DNA of 64,000 bases from JAIQFV01 sp041494885 (GTDB lineage Bacteria > Acidobacteriota > Terriglobia > JAIQFV01). Below are positions 34,734 to 43,216 of this stretch, in pieces. Numbering within the stretch: the stretch's first letter is position 1; each line of letters begins with the position of its first letter. The position numbers and the translations under genes are program-made. Location of the stretch: assembly GCA_041494885.1 (NCBI GenBank), contig JBGQBO010000019.1, positions 1 to 64,000 on the forward strand, written 5' to 3'. The notes beneath the pieces are model-generated. The model was given only the letters and a program-made list of their open reading frames with translations. It was not told the DNA's origin and did no database searches.

Positions 34734-37145
34734 ATGCTTTACACCGGCTGGATTTTCGATGTCTACCCTACGCCACAGGGTTTGACGATCTGGATCATTG
34801 ACCCCAGCGGCCGCTCCCTGAATTTTTTTTATCCGTTTCAACCTTCCTTTTTCCTGCACGGCACGGAACGCACCCTGAAAAACGCCGTCCAGTGGATTGA
34901 ACGGCAGCACATCCCCGTTCAATTCGAGGTCGCCCAGAAGCGTGAGTTTTACACCAACGATTGGGTCTCCGTCGTTTCAGTGCGGACGCTCAATCCGCTC
35001 GACTACACCCCGCTCGTGCAGGCGTTCCTGCGTCAAAGCAGCGTGCCGGATGGAGGACCGTTGAAGTCCCCCGGCACTGATTTCGGCGCCGTGGAGATTT
35101 ATAATTGCGACATTCCCCTTCCCCAACTGTTTTTTTACGAATCCGAATTGTTTCCCCTGGCGAAGGTTGAACTGGAAGCGGCGAGCGACTCCGCGGCGGG
35201 CGACGGCGCGCCTCCCCGCATTCTCGGATTCGAGCTGCTGGATTCCCCGCGCGAATGCGATTACCCCCTTCCGCCCTTGCGGGTGCTACAACTCAAGCTG
35301 GAGAATAGTTCTCACAACCCGGCGCATGGAGGCAGAAGCAACCTGGTCACCCTCATGGACGATCGCGAGATCGTTCTGGAAGGGGATCATCTCATTACCC
35401 ATTTGAACAAACTGGTGGAGCGGGCCGATCCTCATCTCGTGCTCACGGATTGGGGTGATTCCTACATCTTGCCGCGGTTGTACCGCCTGGCGCGGCAGGA
35501 GCGGACGCCCTTGAAACTCGACCGCAAAGGCGAGCCGCCGGCCCGCGTTCAAAAGGAGCGCAGCTATTTCAGCTACGGGCGGATTGTGCACGTGGACGCC
35601 ATTCACACGCTGCGCGGCCGCTGGCACATCGACCGGCGCAACTCCTTTATCGCGCACGAAAGCGGGCTGGAAGGATTGTTTGAGCTGGCGCGGCTTTCGA
35701 AAATCCCGGTGCAACGGCTGGCCCGCCTCTCCACGGGGACGTGCATTTCCTCAATGCAGGTGGAAGTGGCGCTGCGCGAGAACTACCTGGTTCCCTACCG
35801 CAAGCATGTGGCCGAGGACTTCAAAGACGGCCTGGAGCTGTTGACCATCGACAAGGGCGGCCTGACCTACGCGCCGATGCTGGGGTTTCACGACCAGGTG
35901 GCTGAACTCGATTTCGCATCCATGTATCCGACGCTCATGCGCGATTACAACCTCAGCCCGGAAACGATCAATTGCGCCTGTTGTCCGGACGCTCCGCGCG
36001 TTCCTGAAACCGGCTATCGCATGTGCCAGCAGCGGCGGGGCCTCGTGCCCAAAGCGCTCGACCTCATTCTCGAAAAGCGCCGCCTCTATAAACAAAAAAA
36101 ACGCGCGGCGCTCACCCGCGCTGACTTTGAAATCAATGACCGCAAACAGACGGCCCTGAAATGGGTGCTGGTCACGTGCTTCGGGTATCTGGGTTACAAG
36201 AATGCGCGCTTCGGGCGCATCGAAGCCCACGAAAGCACCACCGCTTATGGACGGGAGATTCTGCTGCTGGCCAAGGAGGTGGCCGAGCGCGCCGGCTATC
36301 ACATGCTGCACGCCCTGACCGACGCCTTGTGGGTGCACAAACCGGGTGCCACGGCTGAAGATTTCGAGGACCTGGCCGGGCAGATCACCCGGCAGACCCG
36401 TATCCCCATCGCGCTGGAGGGCGTGTATCGCTGGATTGCGTTTGCTCCGTCACGCCGCGACGCCCGGGTCAGCGTGCCGAACCGTTACTTTGGCCTGTTT
36501 GAATCGGGCGAATTAAAAGTGCGGGGCATCGAGCTGCGCCGCTCCGACACCCCGATGTTCATCAAGCAGTTTCAGGCGCGCGCCCTGGAGGTATGGTCCT
36601 CTTGCCGTTCCCGCGAAGAATGCCGGCGGCGGGTACCCGAAATTTTGAAGGAGGTGGAAACGCGGGTGGCGGAACTGCAGGGCGGACAGATGGCACCCGA
36701 GGAACTGGCCATTTCCTTGCGGATCAGCCGCGATCCGCTTGACTACAAGGTGGCCTCCCTCACGGCCATCGTAAGCCAGGAACTGACTGCCCGAGGAGTT
36801 TCCCTCAGCCCGGGGGAACGCATTCAGTGCATCATCACGGATGCGGACGCGGCGCTGCCCTGCGACCGCGCCAAAGCCCTGGCCCATCTCGACGGCACCG
36901 TCACCTACGACCGGGAAAAATACGAGGAGTTTTTATTCAAGGCCGCCGAAAGCTTGTTGATTCACTTCGGTTGGACTTTCGAGAAACTGAAAAAACAATT
37001 CGGGCAGAAGGACCTGCCCGAACACCAACGGCGTATCCCCCGTGGAAACAGCAGGACTCTGATCCCAACTCCCGTCCCCTGTTCAAAAGATATTCTGTTC
37101 GAGTTCAGCCCCCGAGAAAAGCAAACCGCAAAGATCGCAAAGTAG
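34734..37145 (+). CDS. Divergent family-B DNA polymerase
   Basis: 803 residues from ATG 34734; earlier codons translate the repeat. Polymerase motif A is DFASMYPTLM (Asp near 393). Motif B is ALKWVLVTCFGYLGY (near 475), with the usual NSxYG changed. Motif C is LTDALWV (Asp near 530), where canonical DTD has lost its first Asp. The later KVRGIELRRSDTP matches the family KxxxxVRRD segment. The exonuclease part looks inactive: the DIE motif reads KLE and no YxxxD is seen. It is probably a non-replicative, possibly translesion, enzyme. The end (KQTAKIAK) is encoded by a CGCAAAG repeat. Confidence 0.82.
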   Translation: MLYTGWIFDVYPTPQGLTIWIIDPSGRSLNFFYPFQPSFFLHGTERTLKNAVQWIERQHIPVQFEVAQKREFYTNDWVSVVSVRTLNPLDYTPLVQAFLRQSSVPDGGPLKSPGTDFGAVEIYNCDIPLPQLFFYESELFPLAKVELEAASDSAAGDGAPPRILGFELLDSPRECDYPLPPLRVLQLKLENSSHNPAHGGRSNLVTLMDDREIVLEGDHLITHLNKLVERADPHLVLTDWGDSYILPRLYRLARQERTPLKLDRKGEPPARVQKERSYFSYGRIVHVDAIHTLRGRWHIDRRNSFIAHESGLEGLFELARLSKIPVQRLARLSTGTCISSMQVEVALRENYLVPYRKHVAEDFKDGLELLTIDKGGLTYAPMLGFHDQVAELDFASMYPTLMRDYNLSPETINCACCPDAPRVPETGYRMCQQRRGLVPKALDLILEKRRLYKQKKRAALTRADFEINDRKQTALKWVLVTCFGYLGYKNARFGRIEAHESTTAYGREILLLAKEVAERAGYHMLHALTDALWVHKPGATAEDFEDLAGQITRQTRIPIALEGVYRWIAFAPSRRDARVSVPNRYFGLFESGELKVRGIELRRSDTPMFIKQFQARALEVWSSCRSREECRRRVPEILKEVETRVAELQGGQMAPEELAISLRISRDPLDYKVASLTAIVSQELTARGVSLSPGERIQCIITDADAALPCDRAKALAHLDGTVTYDREKYEEFLFKAAESLLIHFGWTFEKLKKQFGQKDLPEHQRRIPRGNSRTLIPTPVPCSKDILFEFSPREKQTAKIAK

Positions 37146-37268
37146 GCGCAAAGGGCACAAAAAGCTCTTGCCTTCGCTCCGCGCGGCGTCCTCCGCGCCC
37201 CTGGCGGTGCCCTCTGGACTTTCCAGAATTCAAAAAAACCATTCCCTGTCCGCATCCCTTGCGATAAG

Positions 37269-38402
37269 ATGCGCCCCATGAAAGTGGCTCTGGAGCTTGC
37301 CAAGATCAATGATTTCGGCGTGGGGACTTACATCCGGAACCTAGTCAGCCACCTGGCCAAGATCGATTCTACCAACACGTACTTTCTCCTCGAAGGTGAG
37401 TCCACGAACTCGGACCTTCTCCCGACCGCCGACAACTTCGAGCGGATTCACCTGAAGGAGCGGAAGCGTGGCGAGTTTCAACGGCGGGAGGTCGTGCGTT
37501 TCCTGAAGCGTCACGGGGTCGATGTCTGCCACATCCCCCACGATGACGTCCCGCGAAGGTTACCCTGTCGCTATCTGGTCACGGTCCACGATTGCGTGCA
37601 CATCCTCTACCCCCGAGCGAACGAATTCAGCTGGATGCGCGCCGCCCGCTTTCATGCCAAGCGGCGGCGGCTGCAACGTTCCGAGCACATTATCGCGGTT
37701 TCCGCAGCGACCAAGCGCGACGTCATCAGGCTGTACCAGATCCCCGAGAACAAGATCACGGTGATCCACAACGCGTTGGACGAGCGTCTCACCGGACTGC
37801 AGCCCGCGATGGACGCTCAAAGTGTCCTGGAACGTTACCAGATTCATGACCCCTATGTGCTGTATGCCGGCAATGTCCGCACCCACAAGAACGTGACGCG
37901 GCTGATTGAAGCCTTCGCCGTCGCCCGTACGGAGTTGAGGGAACATCCTAAATATTCGCGCCTGAAACTGCTGATTATCGGCGACGAGTTGGCCTCTCAC
38001 CAGGCCCTACGCCGTACCGTCGTCATTAGCCGTGTCCAGAGCGAGGTGCGGTTTCTCGGATTTGTCCCCTATGAGATCCTGAAGGTCTTCTATGAGAATG
38101 CCAGCGCCTTCGTCTTTCCCTCGCTTTATGAAGGCTTCGGCCTCCCCCCGCTGGAGGCAATGGCCTTCGGAACGCCCGTGTTGACGTCAAACACCTCGTC
38201 GCTTCCCGAGGTAGTCGGAGACGCCGCCGTCATGGTCAACCCTGAAAACGTGTTTGAGATCGCGCGAGGGGTCAAGCAGATCCTGTGCGACGATGGCCTT
38301 CGCGAGCGGCTCATCCAGAAGGGCTTGGAGCAAATCAAGAAATTCTCCTGGTTGACGGCAGCTCAGGAAACCCACCGACTCTACCAGCTCATTCGCGGTT
38401 GA
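37269..38402 (+). CDS. Glycosyltransferase family 4
   Basis: 377 residues, GT-B fold, retaining. The N-terminal half contains VHDCVHILYPRANEFSWMRA and AVSAATKRDVIRLY; the C-terminal donor domain has YVLYAGNVRTHKNVTRLIEAF, FLGFVPYEILKVFYENASAFVFPSLYEGFGLPPLEAMAFG with the E-x7-E nucleotide-sugar motif, then TSNTSSLPEVVGDAAVMVNPEN. It adds a sugar, often mannose or glucose, to a growing surface glycan. ATG 37269; the only forward gene near the start of the polysaccharide cluster. Confidence 0.9.
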   Translation: MRPMKVALELAKINDFGVGTYIRNLVSHLAKIDSTNTYFLLEGESTNSDLLPTADNFERIHLKERKRGEFQRREVVRFLKRHGVDVCHIPHDDVPRRLPCRYLVTVHDCVHILYPRANEFSWMRAARFHAKRRRLQRSEHIIAVSAATKRDVIRLYQIPENKITVIHNALDERLTGLQPAMDAQSVLERYQIHDPYVLYAGNVRTHKNVTRLIEAFAVARTELREHPKYSRLKLLIIGDELASHQALRRTVVISRVQSEVRFLGFVPYEILKVFYENASAFVFPSLYEGFGLPPLEAMAFGTPVLTSNTSSLPEVVGDAAVMVNPENVFEIARGVKQILCDDGLRERLIQKGLEQIKKFSWLTAAQETHRLYQLIRG

Positions 38403-38410
38403 AATCCTCA

Positions 38411-38488
38411 GAGTGGGGCAGGCGTCCTCGCCTGCCTCAAGCAGAAGTGCCGGATGTTTGGGGGCAGGCGAGGACGCCCGCCCCACTC
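38411..38488. repeat. 26-bp inverted repeat (REP-like)
   Basis: Arms at 38411-38436 and 38463-38488 match with a single G-U. Each begins or ends with GAGTGGGGCAGGCG / CGCCCGCCCCACTC and is itself partly palindromic (GGCAGGCG-TCCT-CGCCTGCC). The loop is 26 bases. It sits between convergent glycosyltransferase genes and could act as a bidirectional RNA end structure; no T-run follows. Confidence 0.75.
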
Positions 38489-38511
38489 CCCTCGCCCGCT
38501 TGGCAGACGAT

Positions 38512-39540
38512 TTAGAGTGGGGTGTCCTTCGAAAACGCGGTGGGATGCCAGTGAATCCATCGATGTAAAGAAGCAAAGGGGACCCTTCGCTTTTCCAGGA
38601 TTTTTCTCCGCCTTTCCCATCGCCCGCTAAAATTTCGGATCACAAAACCCAACCCGGGGAGGGAGGACCGTTCGAACAGGATCGTGTAGCCGATGACCGC
38701 ACAGTCTCTGAACACCATGGAAAGGAAGAATCGCGCACAAGTCTGCCACGCCACATTGTTGAGGCGAAAAAGAAACCGGTTTTTTACTGAATGCATGTTC
38801 AGCGTGGCGGCCACACGGGAGCGCCCGGCGGGAAGCACCTTGCGGACATGGTAGCCCACGGCCTGTGGTGTATACAGGCACCGCCAACCCGAGCTTTGCA
38901 TCCGCCAGGCGAGATCCGCGTCTTCACGGTAGGCAAAGAAGGCTTCGTCAAAATACTCCTCGTCGATCCGGATCTCCTCCAACATTTCGCGCCGGTAGAA
39001 GGCCGCGGCCCCGGTCACTCCGAAAACCCATTCCTCCTGGCTGAATCGGCCCCCCTCGACCTCATTTGACCCCCGGTCAAAGTGGCGGAACGAGGGCACA
39101 AAATAGGTCCCCGTTGAATCGAGCACTCCTTCCTTCCGCGCGGCCGCCAGGCCTGCCTCCGGCGTGCGGAGCCGATACAGCTTTCCGGCGACCGCCCCAA
39201 TCCGCGGGTTCTCCCGTACTGCCTTCACGGCGACCTCAAGATAATCCCTCTCAAGGTAACAATCCGGGTTCAAAACCAGGACAAACTCCGATCCCGATGC
39301 TCGAATGATTCGGTTGTGGGCGGTGCAGAAGCCCACATTGTTCTCCGAGCACAAAAGCGTGATGCGGGGATCTGAGACCGCTTTCAGAAATTCTGCGGTG
39401 CCATCCGTTGAGGCGTTATCCCAAATGTGAATGTCAAAGGAATCGAACGACTGAGCGCTGAGGCATTGAAGGCAGCGTTCGATCTCATCACGCGCATTGA
39501 ACGTCACAATGGAGACCGTGATCAGGGGCGCCATTGCCAT
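38512..39540 (-). CDS. Glycosyltransferase family 2
   Basis: 342 residues. GT-A fold: VSIVTFNARDEIERCLQCL, IHIWDNASTDGTAEFL, NVGFCTAHNRIIRAS, FVLVLNPDCYLERDYL (the DxD-like metal site), then EEWVFGVTGAAAFYRREML and EAFFAYREDADLAWRMQSSG. It resembles rhamnosyltransferases of the WbbL group. The start is ATG 39540 or 39534, overlapping the end of the upstream GT2 gene by 13-19 bases; the open frame extends back 113 more codons that have no family similarity. Confidence 0.88.
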   Translation of the reverse strand: MAMAPLITVSIVTFNARDEIERCLQCLSAQSFDSFDIHIWDNASTDGTAEFLKAVSDPRITLLCSENNVGFCTAHNRIIRASGSEFVLVLNPDCYLERDYLEVAVKAVRENPRIGAVAGKLYRLRTPEAGLAAARKEGVLDSTGTYFVPSFRHFDRGSNEVEGGRFSQEEWVFGVTGAAAFYRREMLEEIRIDEEYFDEAFFAYREDADLAWRMQSSGWRCLYTPQAVGYHVRKVLPAGRSRVAATLNMHSVKNRFLFRLNNVAWQTCARFFLSMVFRDCAVIGYTILFERSSLPGLGFVIRNFSGRWERRRKILEKRRVPFASLHRWIHWHPTAFSKDTPL

Positions 39541-40523
39541 AGGGCCCCCTTCATCACATTCCAATAAGCCCGCTGTAAAGCGCCACGGACCTGGCCCTCC
39601 GGCCTTTTCCCGTAATCCGCGTCCCGTCGATGCAGCCCGGCGGACGGACTCACCGTGAGGACCAACATCCGCATCACCATCCCGAGGACCAGGGTCACCC
39701 TCAGCAAAACGGTCTTGGCCCCACCGAAATGTTTCCTGGAATAACGCACCATATTGAGAAAAAAATACTCCGAAGCTTGTCCGGCAACCATCGATTGAGC
39801 GCTCGATCCGCCGGCGTGAACCACAGTGGCCCCTGCGCAATAGACGACCCGGGCGCCTCGGAACCGGAGACGCTGACACAGGTCGACATCCTCAAACCAT
39901 GCCGGGTGGAACCGTTCATCAAATCCCCCTATCTCTTCGAAGAGGGCACGGCGAACCATGAAGCAGGCTCCAGCGGGTTGTTCCACTTCAGCGTCTTTAT
40001 CAAAGGCGAAATCAAACCGGCGATAATGCTTATTCCATGCGTTTCTCGGGAAGACCCGGTTCACCAGCAGGGATTCCAGGCACAAATCCATCGCACGGGG
40101 AAGGGAGCGGATGGCAAATCCGGATTGGGGGGCCCCGCCGGGACTGACCAGCCTTCCACCCACCGCACCATTTCGAGGGTCGGATTCAAGAGCGGACACC
40201 AAGGCGGGGATGGTCTCCGCTTGGATCTCGCAGTCAGGGTTCAGGAAGAGGATCGCACTGCATTCGCCGGACTTTGCGCCCTGGTTACAGGCGGCTGCGA
40301 AACCGCGATTCGCAGGGTTCTCAATGAGCTTCGACATCTCATCCCGGTGGGCTCGCAAGATTTCCAGCGTGGAATCCTGAGATGCATTATCGATGATCAT
40401 CAGCCGGGAGTTGGAAGCCCGGTATTGACGCAGTGAAGCCAGGCATCGATCCAGGGTGTGGGCGCTGTTCCACGTCACGACCACGATGTCAACGGGTGAG
40501 GCGCTCAAGGTGGGTGATCGCAT
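39522..40523 (-). CDS. Glycosyltransferase family 2
   Basis: 333 residues. GT-A signatures: VDIVVVTWNSAHTLDRCLASL, LMIIDNASQDSTLEIL, NRGFAAACNQGAKSG, AILFLNPDCEIQ, then EQPAGACFMVRRALFEEIGGFDERF and EDVDLCQRLRFRG. It probably transfers rhamnose or a similar sugar in the polysaccharide pathway. ATG 40523 lies 11 bases after the GT4 stop; it overlaps the next GT2 gene. The two GT2 genes look like a divergent pair of paralogues. Confidence 0.9.
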   Translation of the reverse strand: MRSPTLSASPVDIVVVTWNSAHTLDRCLASLRQYRASNSRLMIIDNASQDSTLEILRAHRDEMSKLIENPANRGFAAACNQGAKSGECSAILFLNPDCEIQAETIPALVSALESDPRNGAVGGRLVSPGGAPQSGFAIRSLPRAMDLCLESLLVNRVFPRNAWNKHYRRFDFAFDKDAEVEQPAGACFMVRRALFEEIGGFDERFHPAWFEDVDLCQRLRFRGARVVYCAGATVVHAGGSSAQSMVAGQASEYFFLNMVRYSRKHFGGAKTVLLRVTLVLGMVMRMLVLTVSPSAGLHRRDADYGKRPEGQVRGALQRAYWNVMKGALWQWRP

Positions 40524-40534
40524 TCGGGCACGAA

Positions 40535-41929
40535 TCAGTGCGGAGCCAGGGCTGCACCGAGGCTCTTCACGGGATCGGTCGCTGCCTCACGCCCGAGAAG
40601 ATTTCTATACGCCCTCTCCAGCTCGTCCGTATTCCGCTCAACCGTTTGAACGGTGGAGCGATCGGGACGCAGGCGATCCAGCAGGCCCCGGTCAGCCAGG
40701 ACTTCTCGCATGCGGTCGCACAACGCCTGGGAACTTCCCGCTTTGAAGGTCAGCCCATTCCTGCCATGCAGGACGATTTCTGCCATCCCTCCCAAGTCGC
40801 TGCAAATCACGGGCGTTTCAGTGGCCAAAGCGGCATAGACCACGAGGGGGGTGTTTTCATACCAATTTGAAGGAACAATCAGGACATCGATCTGACGGAG
40901 TATTTCGCCCATGTTCTGGTGTGGAAAAGTTCCCCCAAACTCAATCCGGGAATCACCGGCGGCGAGTTGGCGAATCCTTGTCCCGTAAGGGGCATCAAAT
41001 TCCAGGCTCCCATAAACGCAGAGCTTCACCGGCTCATCCTTCCCCAGTTCCTTGAAGGCCTCAATCAGAATATGCACTCCTTTGTGTTTCGAAATCGTCC
41101 CGATAAAGCCGAATCTCAAAACGGGAGACGGGGTTTTCCGAGTATTGGATTCCAACAGGGGCGACCGGACCCCAAACGGAATGTGCAGGCGATTCGCATT
41201 GGTGAGCCCGTTCCGGATGAACATCGATTCCAGGAAGCTTGAGGGAGAAATAAAAAGCCCAACCGAGTTAAACACATTCCTGTTCCATTCGGCGCGCAAT
41301 CCGGCCGCCTTCAAAACGCGAAATTGCCAGATCGGTTTTGAGCCCAGCTCGACGGCGGCCCGGACCAGCCTTTTCAAAATATCGTCCGGCAAAGCCTTGA
41401 TCAACCAGCGGTACTTCTTGGCACGATTCGAGAGATGGGTGTAACAGCGGAGACAATCGGCAATATTCGTGGGGCCTTCACACAGCGTGTTATTCCACCG
41501 CAGCAACTGCGAATTGGGACACACCAGCCAGAAATCCGTGGCGGTGAAGGCCGTGGGGATGTTGAGTTTGCGGGCGGCCGTAAAGACGGCGGTCGAAAGA
41601 TAACCGAAATGGTGGGCATGGATGATGTCGGGACGGATTTTCGTATAGTAATCCATCAGATGCCGCTCCACATACGGATTGAAATACTCCGCGCGGACCG
41701 GGTCGTCCATGAGCATGATGTTCAGAAACACTCGATGGACTTTCAAATCGCTATAGACATCATCATGGGCACGGACTTCATTGCGCTTGCCCGTCTTGAA
41801 GGACTCACACGCCAGCACATGGACATCGTGGCCGCGGCGTTTCATTTCCGTGGCGATGTTATAGGTGTACACCTCCGTCCCTCCATAATACTTCGGCAAA
41901 AAGAGATGGGAGGCGTAAAGGATTTTCAT
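40535..41929 (-). CDS. Glycosyltransferase family 4 with cysteine-rich insertion
   Basis: 464 residues. N-terminus MKILYASHLFLPKYYGGTEVYTYNIATEM with the glycine-rich acceptor loop, HAHHFGYLSTA, then DFWLVCPNSQLLRWNNTLCEG and CLRCY: four cysteines in a C-x(n)-C-x(n)-CxxC arrangement that may bind metal. Donor domain FGFIGTISKHKGVHILIEAF, VLIVPSNWYENTPLVVYAALATETPVICSDLGGMAEIV. Shares the cysteine insertion with the GT4 genes at 50255 and 57501. ATG 41929, 9 bases after the methyltransferase stop. Confidence 0.9.
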   Translation of the reverse strand: MKILYASHLFLPKYYGGTEVYTYNIATEMKRRGHDVHVLACESFKTGKRNEVRAHDDVYSDLKVHRVFLNIMLMDDPVRAEYFNPYVERHLMDYYTKIRPDIIHAHHFGYLSTAVFTAARKLNIPTAFTATDFWLVCPNSQLLRWNNTLCEGPTNIADCLRCYTHLSNRAKKYRWLIKALPDDILKRLVRAAVELGSKPIWQFRVLKAAGLRAEWNRNVFNSVGLFISPSSFLESMFIRNGLTNANRLHIPFGVRSPLLESNTRKTPSPVLRFGFIGTISKHKGVHILIEAFKELGKDEPVKLCVYGSLEFDAPYGTRIRQLAAGDSRIEFGGTFPHQNMGEILRQIDVLIVPSNWYENTPLVVYAALATETPVICSDLGGMAEIVLHGRNGLTFKAGSSQALCDRMREVLADRGLLDRLRPDRSTVQTVERNTDELERAYRNLLGREAATDPVKSLGAALAPH

Positions 41930-41938
41930 CGACCCTTT

Positions 41939-42919
41939 CTACTTTCTGGCCAACACAAAGATTCCGGTATCGACAAGCCTGGGATCGAGCATTCCCCACG
42001 TCATCGAAAGCCGGCGTGGTACTTCCTTGAGCACCCGGACGAATGCCGCATAGACCCACCACCGGGGATCGAGGCGTGTTTCGTGACGGGATCGTAATTC
42101 GAGCGCCCATCCCAGGATAGACTCAATCCAGTCACACGATGCCAGGCGCAGGTCCCGGTGGATGCCTTTGACCTCAACCATTTGAAGGTTGAACCTTGTG
42201 GACAAATATTGCTGAATCGTCTTGAAATCAAAATACAGCAGATGCTCGGGGGGCTTATACTCCGCCCACTGCGGAGGGAAGCGTTGCGCCGTCAGATTGC
42301 GAGTGTTGGGGGTCGTCAGCGCGAGCAGACCTCCGGGTTGCAGCAGGGGGAGAACTTCGCCTACCACCTTGTCCGGCTGGGGCAAATGCTCGATCACTTC
42401 CCACAGGGTAATCACATCAAAAGATCCGGATTGGCCGGGGAGATCGTGAACAGAGGAGTAGACCCGCACCCCGGCTCGACGCTCTGCTTCCTGACGGCAC
42501 GACTCGGACATTTCCACTCCGTACGCTTCCCATCCCGCTTCCCGCGCCAACTTCAGAAATTCTCCATTGCCGCAGCCCAGGTCGAGTAGCCTTCCTCCCT
42601 TTGAATGCCCGTTCAAAACTCGCAAGTGGGATCGAAATGAATCCAGATAGATTTCCCGCCGGGCCTCGTAATCAGAGTATCCAAAAGATCCGTCGCTTTG
42701 AAAGTAATCCAGCTCCTGATAAAAACGTGAAAGAAATTCCTCATCCGGCATCGGGGCGACGAACTGGAAACCACATTGCGTGCACCCGCAAATATCATAC
42801 CCATTCTTATTGAGCTGCAACTCCAAGCTTCCACCCCCGCACACCAGACAATTTGCTGGAGGCGTCACCGCCCAGGGGTCTGCCCTGTTCTCTCGCTTAT
42901 CTATTGCTACCCTGTTCAC
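41939..42919 (-). CDS. SAM-dependent methyltransferase with N-terminal zinc ribbon
   Basis: 326 residues. Two CxxC pairs near the N-terminus (CLVCGG, CGCTQCGF) form a zinc ribbon. Class I methyltransferase core: RLLDLGCGNGEFLKLAREAGW (SAM loop), YGVEMSESCRQEAERR, FDVITLWEVIEHLPQP, LLQPGGLLALTTPN. It probably methylates a sugar. I chose GTG 42919 with AAAGG upstream. The frame runs on to 42973, but those 18 residues are translated from repeat copy 3 and would be an annotation artefact. Confidence 0.85.
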   Translation of the reverse strand: MNRVAIDKRENRADPWAVTPPANCLVCGGGSLELQLNKNGYDICGCTQCGFQFVAPMPDEEFLSRFYQELDYFQSDGSFGYSDYEARREIYLDSFRSHLRVLNGHSKGGRLLDLGCGNGEFLKLAREAGWEAYGVEMSESCRQEAERRAGVRVYSSVHDLPGQSGSFDVITLWEVIEHLPQPDKVVGEVLPLLQPGGLLALTTPNTRNLTAQRFPPQWAEYKPPEHLLYFDFKTIQQYLSTRFNLQMVEVKGIHRDLRLASCDWIESILGWALELRSRHETRLDPRWWVYAAFVRVLKEVPRRLSMTWGMLDPRLVDTGIFVLARK

Positions 42920-42935
42920 TCGTCTGCCTTTAAGA

Positions 42936-43216
42936 CAATGTTCAAAGTTCAAGATCCAAAGTCCAAAGTCCAAAGAAATTCAGTTCCAAGTTCAAGGTTC
43001 AAAGTTCAAAGTCAACAAATCCACCTTTTTCAGTTCTGCCTCCCAGCCTCCGGCTTCTGGCGTCGGACTTCTGACTTCGAAAGAGGGTGCGCCTCTGTGC
43101 GCCCCTACGGGGACCTCTGACTTCCGACTTCTGACTTCTGACCTCCGAATTCTTTCCCCTATTCCCTAATACCTATCCCCTGTCCCCTGACACCTGACAC
43201 CCGGCCCCTGACACCT
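42936..43216 (+). repeat. Modular intergenic repeat, copy 3
   Basis: About 280 bp, same orientation and module order as copy 1 (GTTCAAAG tract, TCCACCTTTTT, CTTCTGACTTC units, hairpin core with GTGCGCCCCTACGGGG, CCTATTCCC units, CTGACACC units). It fills the whole gap between the methyltransferase start region and the epimerase stop at 43217-43219. Confidence 0.85.

Noticed and set aside
38411..38488. Rho-independent terminator
   Set aside because: The stem is strong, but no T-run follows on either strand, so I list it as a repeat instead.
42936..43216. Possible CRISPR array
   Set aside because: Units are 7-10 bases, directly adjacent and of several types, without unique spacers or cas genes.
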